The notes: generated by a model from the letters alone, not told the origin. DNA of 64,000 nt from Yersinia artesiana (GCF_902726545.1 NZ_CACVAD010000001.1:1-64000), one strand, 5' to 3'; numbered from the stretch's first letter, positions 1-9,516 are shown. Translations and numbers: made by a program.

Positions 1-44
1 GACCAGGCAAACGCAACATATGTTAAAATAATGAGTAAATCCAT
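1..44 (-). CDS. yiaV: YiaV-like membrane fusion protein, N-terminal start only
   Basis: Only the first 14 codons lie in the window, reading leftward off its left edge. They begin MDLLIILTYVAFAW, which matches the remembered start of E. coli YiaV, an inner-membrane-anchored HlyD/EmrA-type membrane fusion protein, and would be the start of the N-terminal membrane anchor. The ATG lies four bases after the stop codon of yiaW, so the two are probably one operon, as in E. coli. The rest of the protein cannot be seen. Confidence 0.7.
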   Translation of the reverse strand, partial: MDLLIILTYVAFAW

Positions 45-48
45 GATA

Positions 49-378
49 TTACTCCACCGGAGGGGTTTTATTATCGGCCAGTTTTATTTCTAAGTCAGTT
101 ACACGCTGTTGAAGACGGGTAAATGAAGCCTCCTGACCTTGCATACCCCAGCCACGCTCAGGGCGATATAGGGTGGCCCATATCCATAAAAATGGCCATA
201 TAACATGCAAAGTAAACAGGCTTACCCATCCTGCGACATGAATAGCATCAGCATGAGGATGATTACGTGATTTTGCGATCAGATAGGGAATATCATGAAG
301 AATTATTATCCCGTAAAAAATCACGAGGAGGACAAAAATAAGGACACCTAGCGCAAAGTAATTAAGGAACATAGTCAC
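49..378 (-). CDS. yiaW: YiaW family inner membrane protein (DUF3302)
   Basis: 109 residues, close to the E. coli YiaW length. Two hydrophobic segments are visible, about residues 5-27 and 48-70, joined by a conserved loop containing HDIPYLIAKSRNHPHADA. A charged tail follows that could form a short helix (residues 85-105). The segment TLHVIWPFLWIWATLY is characteristic of the family. The product should sit in the inner membrane and act with the YiaV fusion protein encoded just downstream. The molecular role of this pair is not established as far as I know. The family assignment is strong; the function is unknown. Confidence 0.88.
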   Translation of the reverse strand: MTMFLNYFALGVLIFVLLVIFYGIIILHDIPYLIAKSRNHPHADAIHVAGWVSLFTLHVIWPFLWIWATLYRPERGWGMQGQEASFTRLQQRVTDLEIKLADNKTPPVE

Positions 379-711
379 CTCGAATAGATGAACTGCTCAT
401 CATTAATAAATCATAGACATGTCTACTAATAATTGTTATTGAAACTATAAAAATTTTTATAAAACTCAATACATCATAATTCTTAAATAGATGAGCGCAT
501 TCAGCAAGGATACATATTTCTTTTCAAAATTAGTGTCATGGCATTGACCATGGAGCGATGGGTAATTGATAAACAGAAAACCAAATCCGTGCATCTTCAT
601 CACACGACGTAAGGAAGCAGGTGATGCACAACAACGAATACTATTGAACCAAGTGTAGTGGCCGACAAAAAATCATCACGGATTTAGAGTTTTCCAGAAT
701 AATCATTCTGA
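379..711. other. Intergenic stretch with no recognisable gene
   Basis: AT-rich DNA upstream of yiaW, holding its promoter and the approach to the toxin remnant. I read all frames and found only short open stretches with no family resemblance. It may be further decayed accessory DNA. Confidence 0.4.
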
Positions 712-968
712 CTCACTCAGCATCAAACTACCATTATAAAGCTGGAGAAAAAGGCAGTTGGATCAAACCACTGAACAAGCCTAGTCCTAATACAATTTAT
801 AAAGTTGATGGGAATAAAGTATATCATACAGATGATCAAGGCTGAGAAAAGTGGTGATGCTGGTGATGAAGGCAGACATTTGCTCGCGAGCATTTTTGAT
901 GGGCCGGGAGAAAAGCTTAATTTTGTTCCGATGGATGCAAACCTGAACAAGGGGACATGGAAAAAGAA
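712..968 (+). pseudogene. Broken C-terminal nuclease domain of a polymorphic toxin (DNA/RNA non-specific endonuclease type)
   Basis: Two pieces of one domain are seen in different frames. From about 730 to 841 one frame reads through KPSPNTIYKVDGNKVYHTDD, which resembles the entry of the Endonuclea_NS_2-type domain found at the C-termini of CdiA, Rhs and similar toxins. It then hits a stop (TGA at 841-843). From about 838 another frame reads GDAGDEGRHLLASIFDGPGE and then NFVPMDANLNKGTWK, the family's catalytic H-containing core. Normally some 25-30 residues separate these pieces, so an internal deletion and a frame change have destroyed the domain. No start codon or upstream toxin body is present. 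It is best read as an orphan toxin-tip remnant. The domain identity is from memory of the family. Confidence 0.65.
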
Positions 969-1163
969 GGTGATGGAGGAGAATACGAGTTCGATTATAT
1001 TGACTCGGCAGGTACAAATGACTGATTTGCCCCCTATGATGGTGCCGTCAGTGACCTTACTCCGTTAATTGTAGAACTTAGAAAGTATTATTTGGAACAT
1101 GGCCCTACAAATGGGCTACCTGAATGGGTTGGTTGTGAAATGGCGTTCGATTTAGAAAAATAA
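957..1163 (+). pseudogene. Remnant of a cognate immunity-like protein
   Basis: An open frame beginning inside the nuclease remnant (ATG at 957) reads MEKEGDGGEYEFDYIDSAG, meets an in-frame TGA at 1023-1025, then continues APYDGAVSDLTPLIVELRKY to LPEWVGCEMAFDLEK and a TAA at 1161-1163. The acidic, aromatic-rich text and its place right behind a nuclease tip fit a small immunity protein (DUF600/YezG-like in flavour), but the family call is weak. The junction with the nuclease at GTWK suggests that a deletion fused toxin and immunity sequences. It is not expected to be functional. Confidence 0.4.
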
Positions 1164-1275
1164 AACTAAGCATTGAATTCGAATATGATAGCCAAGAAAG
1201 TTAACCAATAATTTCATCAGTGAAGTTACCTGATTGACTTATATTGACGAAAGGGCTTTTTCGCGGTCTTTTCTC

Positions 1276-1746
1276 TTATATTTTATAAGCATCGTGATGC
1301 TGCAGGTATTTACATAAAATGTGTGATTCATAGACGATGCTTTTGCGCAATACGCTGGTACCTTTGAACGGTTCATCGCGAGCGGTGAGTTCATAATCAA
1401 TCGTACCTTCATTCGTTAACCAGGCCGGGTGAAGAATAGTGTAATCAAGCCCAGAGGCTTCAATCGCATCTGCCGCCCGACGAAATGGCTTGAGAGGTTC
1501 GCCGTTAATCGCATTATCTGTATTAGTCGCGGCCTGATCCAACGCATCGCCCATGATGATCCGGCTGTTGGCCAGATTTTGCCGCAGTACCTTCACCACG
1601 CTGCAATCAGTCGATAAAATCCTATCCCGCCCCAGCCGTAATAACACCGCAACCCTACCCCACGATCTGTTTTTGTCAGGGCATTTGGGTGATGAACAAT
1701 TTGATTTAGCATTCTGATAATTAACCGTTTTCAAACAGCCTGCCAC
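1276..1746 (-). pseudogene. Decayed NAD(P)-binding (atypical SDR / NmrA-like) protein gene
   Basis: The open frame is 156 codons with a GTG start, but only its second half looks like a protein family. RIIMGDALDQA is followed shortly by FRRAADAIEASGLDYTILHP, then AWLTNEGTIDYELTARDEPF and KGTSVLRKSI. This is the distal part of YwnB/NmrA-like NAD(P)-binding proteins of about 210 residues. The N-terminal glycine-rich nucleotide-binding motif is absent, roughly 50 residues are missing between GDALDQA and FRRAAD, and the C-terminus departs from the family after SVLRKSI. I conclude it is a pseudogene with an internal deletion and replaced ends. Confidence 0.6.
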
Positions 1747-1845
1747 GCGCGGGCTTTTTTGTATCTGAAGATGGTCAATCTTTGAGTGAAGGTCACAATG
1801 CGGACAGTGAAAATAAATAATTCAATAAAATCAACGTAAAACAAA

Positions 1846-1875
1846 CAAAAAAAGGGAGGCTTTCGCCTCCCCTTT
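1846..1875 (-). terminator. Rho-independent terminator of ptsG
   Basis: Read leftward, a GC-rich stem (GGGAGGC / GCCTCCC, loop TTTCG or its complement) is followed by a run of seven Ts. It lies about 20 bases after the ptsG stop codon. Confidence 0.88.
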
Positions 1876-1893
1876 GCACTCCCCACACCTGAA

Positions 1894-3327
1894 TTAATGG
1901 TTACGAATGTACTCGTCCATATCTGTTTTCAGGTTATCAGATTTCGTCCCGAAGATAGCCTGAACACCTGAGCCTGCAACGACAACGCCCGCAGCACCCA
2001 ATTTCTTCAGACCAGCTTGGTCAACCTTGGACACATCAGCCACGCTAACACGCAGACGAGTGATACATGCATCCAGGTTAGTGATGTTTTCTTTACCACC
2101 AAATGCTGCTACCAGTGCTGCTGACATTTCAGTGCCACCCTGTACAGTTTGCTCTGTCGTCGTGTCTTCACGACCCGGTGTTTTCAAATTCAGTTTGGCG
2201 ATCAGTACACGGAAGATGGTGTAGTAGACCAGACCGTAGCAAATACCCACCAGAGGGAACAACCAGATACGGCTGCTGTTGCCACTTAGAACTACGAAAT
2301 CAATCAGGCCGTGGGAGAAGCTGGTACCATCACGCATCCCAAGCAGGATACAGATTGGGAAGGCCAGGCCTGCCAGAATTGCATGAATAACATACAAGAT
2401 TGGCGCCACGAACATGAAGGAGAATTCGATTGGCTCGGTGATACCAGTCAGGAATGAGGTCAGTGCTGCGGAGATCATGATCCCGCCCACTTTTGCCCGG
2501 TTTTCCGGTTTAGCAGAATGCCAAATAGCGATTGCAGCTGCTGGCAGACCATACATTTTAAACAGGAAGCCACCAGACAGTTTACCCGCAGTTGGGTCAC
2601 CCGCCATATAACGTGGAATGTCACCGTGGAATACCTGACCCGCTGCGTTGGTGTATTCACCAATTTGCATTTGGAATGGTACGTTCCAGATATGGTGCAG
2701 ACCGAATGGAACCAACGCACGTTCTACCACACCGTAGATACCAAAGGCGACTACGGAGTTTTGATAAGCTGCCCACTGGGAGAAAGTCTGGATAGCAGTA
2801 CCCACTGGCGGCCACACGAAGGACAGAATCACGCCAACGAAGATCGCTGTGAAACCAGAGATAATCGGCACAAAGCGTTTACCGGCGAAGAAGCCCAGAT
2901 ATTCAGGTAACTGAATACGGTAGAAGCGGTTAAACATGTAGGCTGCTATCGCACCTGCAATGATCCCGCCTAACACCCCGGTGTCAGCTAAATGCTTGGC
3001 AGCAATTTCTTCTGCTGGCAAATGCAAGACCAGTGGTGCTACCACCGCCATGGTTTTCACCATGATGCCGTAAGCAACAACGGCTGCCAACGCGGATACA
3101 CCGTCGTTGTTGGTAAAGCCAAGTGCAACGCCAATAGCAAAGATCAATGCCATATTAGCAAAAACGGAACCGCCCGCTTCTGCCATTACGTGAGAGACTA
3201 CCGTTGGTAGCCAGCTAAAATTCGCGGAACCGACACCCAGCAGAATACCTGCGATGGGTAATACGGATACCGGTAGCATTAGCGATTTACCGACCTTTTG
3301 CAGGTTTGCAAATGCGTTCTTAAACAT
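1894..3327 (-). CDS. ptsG: PTS glucose-specific transporter subunit IIBC
   Basis: Glucose permease of the phosphotransferase system, which imports glucose and phosphorylates it to glucose-6-phosphate in the inner membrane using phosphate relayed by EIIA-Glc. At 477 residues it has the same length as E. coli PtsG. Residues 1 to about 390 form the polytopic IIC domain, with the substrate-site motif [15 protein letters not shown]. After a Thr/Gln-rich linker comes the IIB domain with the phosphorylated cysteine in [13 protein letters not shown] (about residue 421). It is monocistronic, with its own long leader and terminator. The leader keeps the E. coli-like operator layout and the sequence around the ribosome binding site targeted by the small RNA SgrS. 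Neighbour ycfH upstream matches E. coli order. Confidence 0.97.
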   Translation of the reverse strand: MFKNAFANLQKVGKSLMLPVSVLPIAGILLGVGSANFSWLPTVVSHVMAEAGGSVFANMALIFAIGVALGFTNNDGVSALAAVVAYGIMVKTMAVVAPLVLHLPAEEIAAKHLADTGVLGGIIAGAIAAYMFNRFYRIQLPEYLGFFAGKRFVPIISGFTAIFVGVILSFVWPPVGTAIQTFSQWAAYQNSVVAFGIYGVVERALVPFGLHHIWNVPFQMQIGEYTNAAGQVFHGDIPRYMAGDPTAGKLSGGFLFKMYGLPAAAIAIWHSAKPENRAKVGGIMISAALTSFLTGITEPIEFSFMFVAPILYVIHAILAGLAFPICILLGMRDGTSFSHGLIDFVVLSGNSSRIWLFPLVGICYGLVYYTIFRVLIAKLNLKTPGREDTTTEQTVQGGTEMSAALVAAFGGKENITNLDACITRLRVSVADVSKVDQAGLKKLGAAGVVVAGSGVQAIFGTKSDNLKTDMDEYIRNH

Positions 3328-3338
3328 AGTTGAGTGAG

Positions 3339-3347
3339 CTCCTGAGT
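3339..3347 (-). promoter_or_regulatory. ptsG ribosome binding region with conserved SgrS-pairing core
   Basis: Read leftward the leader shows ACTCAGGAG just before the start codon, as I remember it from the E. coli ptsG leader, where SgrS pairs and blocks translation during sugar-phosphate stress. Conservation of this block suggests the same control; sgrS itself is not in the window. Confidence 0.5.
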
Positions 3348-3440
3348 AATAGTGCTTTTTACTGCTTTTTCTCGCGTTTATTGGCGTTACAAAGGGGGGA
3401 GTAAGCCTTTGCGAATCAGGGTGTCTAAAGCACCCCTTTA

Positions 3441-3464
3441 ATTTTTACGAAGAGTAAAATAAAT
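3441..3464 (-). promoter_or_regulatory. Probable Mlc operator of ptsG
   Basis: Read leftward: TTATTTTACTCTTCGTAAAA. It closely resembles the E. coli ptsG segment TTATTTTACTCTGTGTAATA bound by Mlc, and lies about 115 bases upstream of the start codon. Assigned by resemblance and position. Confidence 0.55.
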
Positions 3465-3475
3465 AGCCTGCTTAA

Positions 3476-3494
3476 TGTTTGATGGCAGTCACGT
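3476..3494 (-). promoter_or_regulatory. Probable CRP site of ptsG
   Basis: Read leftward: ACGTGACTGCCATCAAACA, nearly the same as the remembered E. coli ptsG CRP site, and immediately upstream of the Mlc-like operator. The left half TGTGA is present as CGTGA. Confidence 0.55.
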
Positions 3495-3635
3495 TTCTTT
3501 CAAGAAAGCGCTTAATTTGCTTCAAATCGCGCATTTTTTGTAAAAAAACGTCAATGAGAGCTGCCCTCACCCACTAAATCGGGTGAGAACATTACTCGTT
3601 TCGACGATTAATTACGAGCTTAAAAAAAAGTATTC

Positions 3636-4445
3636 TTAAGGAAGTTGGGACGTTCCACTGGTCAGCCGTGCAGAGTCCAGATGAAATAACCGGCAGAAGT
3701 TGTCGGTGGTGGCTTGGGCTAAGGATTCAAGACTAACCCCCTTTAGCACCGCCATATATTCAGCAACATCACGCACATAGGCTGGTTGGTTCTCTTTACC
3801 ACGGTGCGGAACCGGTGCCAGATAAGGCGAATCGGTTTCGACCAGCAACCGATCAAGTGGCACATAGCGCGCGACATCACGCAGCTGTTCGGCGTTACGA
3901 AAAGTGAGAATACCTGAGAAAGAGATGTAAAAACCGAGATCCAACAGCGTGGCGGCGGTTGCTTTATCTTCTGTAAAGCAATGTAAAACTCCACCACACT
4001 CTTGCGCCTGTTCCTCATGCAAGATTGCCAGCGTATCTTCACGGGCATCACGAGTATGCACAATCACCGGTTTATTTAATTGACGGCCAATACGGATATG
4101 CTCACGGAAAGAGGCTTGTTGCAGTGGAATATTGTCTTGCTGATAGAAATAATCCAGCCCGGTTTCCCCCATCGCCACCACGTTATCTGCCGCCGCAAGT
4201 TTTGCCAATTGCTCAAAATCATAGCCGCCATCCAGATTGAGTGGATGAACGCCACATGAAAACGCCACATTTTCTCTCTCCCCGATAAGGGAGGTCATGG
4301 CTGAAAAGCCCGGTAATGTAGTGGCAACCGCCAGCACGAACCCGACATCACGCGCCTTCGCTTTAGCTAATACATCATCAACATTGCGGTGCAACGTCTG
4401 GTAATCAAGGCTATCAAGATGACAATGAGAATCTACTAACAACAT
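3636..4445 (-). CDS. ycfH: TatD-family metal-dependent hydrolase YcfH
   Basis: 269-residue amidohydrolase-fold protein of the TatD DNase family. Metal-ligand motifs appear in order: SHCHLD near the N-terminus, GETGLDYF around residue 95, VHTRDA, LHCFTED, and ETDSPYLAPVPHRG. These residues bind two metal ions in the family, and relatives have DNase activity. The start is MLLVDSHCHLD, as in homologues. It lies 14 bases downstream of holB and in the same direction, the arrangement seen in E. coli (tmk-holB-ycfH), so it is probably the last gene of that operon. The physiological substrate is uncertain. Confidence 0.93.
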   Translation of the reverse strand: MLLVDSHCHLDSLDYQTLHRNVDDVLAKAKARDVGFVLAVATTLPGFSAMTSLIGERENVAFSCGVHPLNLDGGYDFEQLAKLAAADNVVAMGETGLDYFYQQDNIPLQQASFREHIRIGRQLNKPVIVHTRDAREDTLAILHEEQAQECGGVLHCFTEDKATAATLLDLGFYISFSGILTFRNAEQLRDVARYVPLDRLLVETDSPYLAPVPHRGKENQPAYVRDVAEYMAVLKGVSLESLAQATTDNFCRLFHLDSARLTSGTSQLP

Positions 4446-4459
4446 AATTTTAAACCCAA

Positions 4460-5467
4460 TTACAACGAAGATAAGGTGGAATAAGTGCCCGTGCTCAGAG
4501 CGGTTTCCCAGTTAAGCAGGAACTCGGTGAGTAATAATTCACGATTAACACCTACCACCGATAATAATTGATGGCGGCAATGGCCCAGCGCCTGGGCTGA
4601 ATGGAGCAATACTGGTGTTGCGGCCATGCCAGCCAATTGCTGTACCAGAGGCAATTGATCCTGGTTGACAGCAAACTCACCTGCGCCCTGTTGCCATTTC
4701 AACGCATCCAACACCAATGAAGAGATCCATTGTAAGCGTTCTGGAGCATCATCATGGTTAAGTTGCGGTATTAACGACAGTAAATCCGAGCTGTGCAGTG
4801 CGCTATGCAATGCATGGCACAAAGTGGTTCTGGTGGCCCAGCGTTCCGGTTGCAGTAAACACTCGGCCGCTAACGGCGCACCTTCACTCAATTTAAGTGC
4901 CGCCAGCATCGAGACAGGTTCTGCTGGGATCTGCCGCTGAAGCCATTGCAGGCTAAGCGCGGTATCTGGGCAGGCCAGATGCCAGTAAAAGCAGCGGCTG
5001 CGCAGTGTCGCAAGCAAACTGGCAGGTTGATGGCAATCAAGTAGAAAATAGGTATTCTCTGGCGGCTCTTCCAACGTTTTTAACAACGCATTCGCCGCCG
5101 CATCGGTAAGCAACTCCGCGTGGGGCAGCCACACGACTTTTGCCCCGCCTTGCTGAGCATGGGAATAGAGTTTTTCAATCTGTTGGCGCACCAGCTCAAC
5201 GCCGAGACTGCTTTTACCTTTCTCCGGTGTCAGCACATACCAGTCCGGATGATTGCCCGCCAGCATCAAGCGGCAACTATGACATTCGCCACAGCTTTTC
5301 TCGCCTTGTCGTTGCTGGCACATCAACCAACGGCTAATACCGTAAATCAGTGCTTCTTCGCCATTTCCGGGTAAAGAGTGCAGCAGTAATGCATGATGGC
5401 CTCGCCCGGCAGCCTGCTGCCCTACCCACTGACGGTAAGGCGCGGTAAGCCATGGGTACCATTTCAT
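4460..5467 (-). CDS. holB: DNA polymerase III subunit delta prime
   Basis: Clamp-loader subunit that helps place the beta sliding clamp on primed DNA. With the start at 5467 the product is 335 residues (E. coli 334) and begins [14 protein letters not shown], like the family. An upstream in-frame start at 5494 would add nine residues from within tmk and is not favoured. The ATG overlaps the tmk stop codon (TAATG), indicating translational coupling. Visible features are the GRGHHALLL segment, a four-cysteine zinc-binding cluster around CQQRQGEKSCGECHSC, LLTDAAANALLKTLEEPP, and the conserved SRC motif (LRSRCFYWH). Confidence 0.95.
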   Translation of the reverse strand: MKWYPWLTAPYRQWVGQQAAGRGHHALLLHSLPGNGEEALIYGISRWLMCQQRQGEKSCGECHSCRLMLAGNHPDWYVLTPEKGKSSLGVELVRQQIEKLYSHAQQGGAKVVWLPHAELLTDAAANALLKTLEEPPENTYFLLDCHQPASLLATLRSRCFYWHLACPDTALSLQWLQRQIPAEPVSMLAALKLSEGAPLAAECLLQPERWATRTTLCHALHSALHSSDLLSLIPQLNHDDAPERLQWISSLVLDALKWQQGAGEFAVNQDQLPLVQQLAGMAATPVLLHSAQALGHCRHQLLSVVGVNRELLLTEFLLNWETALSTGTYSTLSSL

Positions 5468-6105
5468 TACGCTGTTTCTCGGCTGGTCAGCCATTGCTTC
5501 AGTACCCGGCTAATAGATTCACTGACTTGCTCAAGCGGTTGTGAAGCATCAATAGTTTTGATACTCGAATCGGTTGCAGCCAATTCGAGATAGCGCTCTC
5601 GGGTGCGCTCAAAGAAGGCCAGTGACTCTTGTTCAATCCGGTCTAATTCACCGCGAGCGCGAGCGCGTGCCAGCCCGATAACTGGCGGCAAATCGAGATA
5701 CAGTGTCAGGTCGGGGCGGAACTCACCCAATACCGTGTCACGCAATGATGTCATCAGATTAATATCAATCCCGCGCCCGCCGCCCTGATAGGCTTGCGAT
5801 GACAAATCATGGCGATCACCCACCACCCAACTGCCGTGGGCCAGTGCCGGTTTAATCACATTTTCAACCAATTGCACGCGCGCAGCATACAACATCAGCA
5901 CTTCGGCTTTGTCCGTCAGGACTTCACCGTCAATACCTTGCTTAATCAAATCACGCAGCTTTTCTGCCAGCGGCGTTCCCCCTGGCTCGCGAGTGAAAAC
6001 AATATCGTTAATCCCCTGGGCGCGTAATGTGGCAACCACGGTGTCTCTGGCGGTGGTTTTCCCTGCCCCTTCAAGCCCTTCAATAACGATAAATTTACTG
6101 TTCAT
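5467..6105 (-). CDS. tmk: Thymidylate kinase
   Basis: Converts dTMP to dTDP, the last dedicated step of dTTP supply. 212 residues. The P-loop is [13 protein letters not shown] near residues 9-20. The [14 protein letters not shown] segment and the DR-H motif with the substrate loop ([18 protein letters not shown]) are present, and the lid region carries an Arg-rich stretch ([13 protein letters not shown]). The gene starts 11 bases inside the end of mltG and runs into holB, so mltG-tmk-holB are tightly coupled. Confidence 0.96.
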   Translation of the reverse strand: MNSKFIVIEGLEGAGKTTARDTVVATLRAQGINDIVFTREPGGTPLAEKLRDLIKQGIDGEVLTDKAEVLMLYAARVQLVENVIKPALAHGSWVVGDRHDLSSQAYQGGGRGIDINLMTSLRDTVLGEFRPDLTLYLDLPPVIGLARARARGELDRIEQESLAFFERTRERYLELAATDSSIKTIDASQPLEQVSESISRVLKQWLTSRETA

Positions 6106-7120
6106 TTTTATCCTTTAGCGATTGGCGATAAACTCGCACCGCCTGGTTATGACTGGCTAAATTGGTGGTAAAAGTATGGCCGCCCTTGCCGTCTGCTACA
6201 AAGTAGAGGTAAGGCGTTTTAGCCGGATGAGCGGCGGCCGTAAGTGATGCCAGCCCCGGCATCGCAATCGGCGTCGGCGGCAAACCAGATATTACATAGG
6301 TATTATAAGGCGTTGGCGTATCTAAGTCTTTACGGCTAATGGTGCCATTATAGCTATCTCCCATGCCGTAAATAACCGTCGGGTCCGTTTGTAATCTCAT
6401 ACCAATACGTAAACGGTTGATAAACACCGACGCCACTTTGGTTCGCTCTTCATTAACCGCCGTTTCTTTTTCGATGATTGACGCCATCGTCACCAGGTCG
6501 CCTGGGGTTTTGTAAGGCAACGACTTATCGCGCCCCTGCCAGATTTCATCGACTGTTTTTTCCATCTTCACATGGGCACGTTTGAGTAATGCCAGGTCAG
6601 TGGTTCCGGCAGTATATGAATAGGTATCTGGATAAAGCCACCCTTCGGGATGTTCGCTGTCCTTTAATCCCAGTAATACCGCAATTTCGGCATCACTCTT
6701 CCCATCCAATACATGCTTTATATATTTTGATTGTTGTAATTCATCCATCCAATCACGCAGCCGCTTGCCTTCGATAAAGCGCACGGTAAATTGGGCTTCT
6801 TTACCGCTGGCGAGCAGTTCTAACATACCGCGCACTGTCATCCCGGGAGTAAAGCGATAGGTACCCGCCTTGAACTTGGCTAATTCTGGTTCAAGGCGCA
6901 GCAGCCAGGGGAACCAGCGAGTATTTTTAATCAAGCCGTCACGTTGCAGCAAATTCTCCAGAGCCACTCGCCCTGTCCCGGCAGGAAGTTTAAAGATGGT
7001 TTCTTGCTGGATAGCCAATGGCCTATCAGCAAAATGTTGTACTCTCTGGTAACCCAACAGCAGCAATCCCAAACAGATAGCGACAAAAAGGATTAATGCT
7101 CTGGTGCTTTTTATTTTCAT
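6095..7120 (-). CDS. mltG: Endolytic murein transglycosylase MltG (YceG)
   Basis: Inner-membrane enzyme that cuts nascent peptidoglycan strands and limits glycan length. 341 residues. One membrane segment near the N-terminus (about residues 8-25, [16 protein letters not shown]) is followed by a LysM-like region and the YceG domain. The catalytic Glu lies in [10 protein letters not shown], followed by [20 protein letters not shown], both hallmarks of the family, and [18 protein letters not shown] near the end. It lies between pabC and tmk, as in E. coli, and overlaps tmk. Confidence 0.95.
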   Translation of the reverse strand: MKIKSTRALILFVAICLGLLLLGYQRVQHFADRPLAIQQETIFKLPAGTGRVALENLLQRDGLIKNTRWFPWLLRLEPELAKFKAGTYRFTPGMTVRGMLELLASGKEAQFTVRFIEGKRLRDWMDELQQSKYIKHVLDGKSDAEIAVLLGLKDSEHPEGWLYPDTYSYTAGTTDLALLKRAHVKMEKTVDEIWQGRDKSLPYKTPGDLVTMASIIEKETAVNEERTKVASVFINRLRIGMRLQTDPTVIYGMGDSYNGTISRKDLDTPTPYNTYVISGLPPTPIAMPGLASLTAAAHPAKTPYLYFVADGKGGHTFTTNLASHNQAVRVYRQSLKDKNEQ

Positions 7121-7181
7121 CGGGCGGCCATCTTCATATTAAAGGTAGTCATAGGGGCAAAAATCAAAATCCTCATGCAGC

Positions 7182-8006
7182 CTATACTTCGCAGCAATGA
7201 AGATTTAAGAAATCAAATAACTGGCGTGAGTGGTAAACCCAGGGTTCAGCACGATTGGCCGGCTCAATCCTATTCACCGAGAGCAGCGGCATCAGTGCGT
7301 TACAAACGATAACTTCATCTGCATCGGCCAACACATCCACCGGTTGTGCCACAATTGTCACCTGCCGACCATGCGTAGCCAGGCAGCTAATAATTCGTTG
7401 ACGCATAATGCCATCTACACCTGATTGGCGCAGGTCTGGGGTAAAGACTTCCTCCCCCTTACGCCAGAATAAATTAGCGGCACAGCATTCCACCAGCATA
7501 CCTTCAGTGTCAAGCACCAGCGCCTCATCCGCCGTTGTCTGCTCAAGATGCGCGCGAATCAATACCTGCTCCAGGCGGTTCAAGTGCTTAACCCCCGCCA
7601 GCAAGGGGCTGCGTGCCAGCGATATCGGGCTAAGTGCCAAAGAAATCCCCCGTTCACGCCAACTATGATAATGAACCGGGTAATCATTAAGGGAAATAAT
7701 CCGAGTCGGATGCTGGCATGCCGTACCACTGTAACCTCGTCCGCCACTTCCCCGACTGATAATCACTTTCAACACCCCGTCTTCAGTATGGCTTGCCGCC
7801 TCAACCATTTCCTTGCTCAATGCATTCCAGTTTACTGCGGGGATTAAGAGTCGTTCAGTCGCCTGCTGCAAGCGTGAGATATGCTTATCCAGCCACACGA
7901 CTTGACCAAGATAAACCCTGGCGGTAGTAAAACAGCCATCGCCAAACTGCACAGAGCGGTCTGAAGCTGAAATCAAATTTTGTTCAACACCATTAATCCA
8001 GAACAT
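7182..8006 (-). CDS. pabC: Aminodeoxychorismate lyase
   Basis: PLP-dependent class IV aminotransferase-fold enzyme that turns 4-amino-4-deoxychorismate into 4-aminobenzoate plus pyruvate for folate synthesis. 274 residues. The start MFWINGVEQNLISASDRSVQ, the FGDGCFTTARV segment, the PLP lysine in AGVKHLNRLEQV, and the ECCAANLFW-type motif (here VECCAANLFWRKG) are all typical. It lies downstream of fabF across a terminator-like hairpin and 61 bases before mltG. Confidence 0.94.
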   Translation of the reverse strand: MFWINGVEQNLISASDRSVQFGDGCFTTARVYLGQVVWLDKHISRLQQATERLLIPAVNWNALSKEMVEAASHTEDGVLKVIISRGSGGRGYSGTACQHPTRIISLNDYPVHYHSWRERGISLALSPISLARSPLLAGVKHLNRLEQVLIRAHLEQTTADEALVLDTEGMLVECCAANLFWRKGEEVFTPDLRQSGVDGIMRQRIISCLATHGRQVTIVAQPVDVLADADEVIVCNALMPLLSVNRIEPANRAEPWVYHSRQLFDFLNLHCCEV

Positions 8007-8187
8007 TCAGATTCTCTTTAAATGGGAGTATTGGTTTTATATTCAGTTGGGAAAGCAGGATTGCCCATAAATATAAATTGTACCTGCTGACAGTATCAGA
8101 TTTAAACCCGTGGCTGTTTTCAGATTTATCTCTTATTGAGACAGTTATTATGGAGGGATGTTATGACTAATGCAGGGCAAAACGAGT

Positions 8188-8212
8188 AAAAGACCCAGAA
8201 ACCGGGTCTTTT
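8188..8212 (-). terminator. Rho-independent terminator after fabF
   Basis: AAAAGACCC (8188-8196) pairs with GGGTCTTTT (8204-8212). Read leftward it ends in TTTT, 27 bases after the fabF stop. It separates the fab operon from pabC, so pabC probably has its own promoter or depends on read-through. Confidence 0.75.
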
Positions 8213-8238
8213 GAGCAGTTGGAGCGTAACGGTCAAGG

Positions 8239-9480
8239 TTATACTTTGCGGAAAACCAAAGAACCGTTAGTGCCACCGAAACCGAAGGAGTTACACAGGG
8301 TGTACTCCAAATCGTTTACCTGACGAGCTTCGTGCGGAACAAAGTCCAGATCACAACCTTCATCTGGATTATCCAGGTTAAGAGTTGCAGGAATGGCCTG
8401 ATCACGCAGAGCTAAGACAGTAAAGATAGACTCAACTGCACCTGCTGCGCCTAGCAAGTGCCCAGTCATGGATTTGGTGGAACTGACCATCACTTTATAG
8501 GCATCTTCACCAAATACAGACTTAACTGCCTGCGTTTCGGCTTTATCGCCAGCAGGAGTTGACGTGCCGTGGGCATTGATATAGCCAATCTGAGATGTGC
8601 TCACACCCGCATCACGTAATGCATTTACCATTGCCAGAGCTGCTCCAGAACCGTCTTCCGGTGGAGAGGTCATGTGATAAGCATCGCTGCTCATCCCAAA
8701 ACCAACAACTTCTGCATAGATTTTTGCGCCACGTTTTTTTGCGTGTTCATACTCTTCCAGCACCATCATGCCTGCGCCGTCACCCAGAACGAAACCATCA
8801 CGGTCTTTATCCCATGGGCGACTTGCCGCTTGCGGGTTGTCGTTTCGAGTCGATAATGCACGAGCAGCACCAAAACCACCGACACCCAATGGCGTACTGG
8901 CTTTTTCAGCCCCACCCGCCAGCATGACATCAGCATCATTGTAAGCAATGATACGCGCCGCATGGCCGATGTTATGCACACCTGAAGTACATGCTGTAGC
9001 GATTGAGATGCTTGGCCCACGCATCCCACACATTATCGTCAGATGACCAGCAATCATATTAACAATGGTTGATGGTACGAAGAATGGGCTAATTTTACGT
9101 GGCCCACCATTCACCAACGCAGTATGGTTTTCTTCAATCAGACCCAGCCCACCAATACCAGAACCGATAGCGGCACCGATACGGGTAGCATTGGCTTCGG
9201 TGACTTCAAGCCCGGAGTCTTGCATGGCTTGCATGCCAGCAACAATGCCGTACTGTATGAATGCGTCCATCTTGCGCGCATCTTTACGCGAAATGAACTC
9301 TTCACAATTAAAATCTTTTACTAAGCCAGCAAATCGAGTTGCATAGGCACTAGTATCAAAATGGTCGATCAGGCTGATGCCACTCTGCCCGGCAAGCACA
9401 GCTTTCCATGTGGATTCAACTGTATTACCGACAGGAGACAACATGCCCAGTCCAGTCACAACAACTCGACGCTTAGACAC
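8239..9480 (-). CDS. fabF: 3-oxoacyl-ACP synthase II
   Basis: Elongating beta-ketoacyl-ACP synthase (KAS II) of type II fatty acid synthesis, which extends palmitoleoyl-ACP to cis-vaccenoyl-ACP. 413 residues. The catalytic cysteine is in [13 protein letters not shown], the two active-site histidines are in [12 protein letters not shown] and [13 protein letters not shown], and the C-terminal glycine loop is [12 protein letters not shown]. It starts [19 protein letters not shown] with a strong AAGGAGG site upstream. It follows acpP across a perfect hairpin with a T-run, implying that many acpP transcripts stop before fabF. Confidence 0.97.
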   Translation of the reverse strand: MSKRRVVVTGLGMLSPVGNTVESTWKAVLAGQSGISLIDHFDTSAYATRFAGLVKDFNCEEFISRKDARKMDAFIQYGIVAGMQAMQDSGLEVTEANATRIGAAIGSGIGGLGLIEENHTALVNGGPRKISPFFVPSTIVNMIAGHLTIMCGMRGPSISIATACTSGVHNIGHAARIIAYNDADVMLAGGAEKASTPLGVGGFGAARALSTRNDNPQAASRPWDKDRDGFVLGDGAGMMVLEEYEHAKKRGAKIYAEVVGFGMSSDAYHMTSPPEDGSGAALAMVNALRDAGVSTSQIGYINAHGTSTPAGDKAETQAVKSVFGEDAYKVMVSSTKSMTGHLLGAAGAVESIFTVLALRDQAIPATLNLDNPDEGCDLDFVPHEARQVNDLEYTLCNSFGFGGTNGSLVFRKV

Positions 9481-9516
9481 GGTTGTCCTCCAAGGAGGGA
9501 AAATAACACTTAGGAC

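Noticed and set aside
2103-3210. Rightward open frames across ptsG
   Set aside because: Antisense shadows of a well-conserved gene; no recognisable protein text.
5467-5494. Nine-residue N-terminal extension of HolB
   Set aside because: The internal ATG overlapping the tmk stop gives the family length and start.
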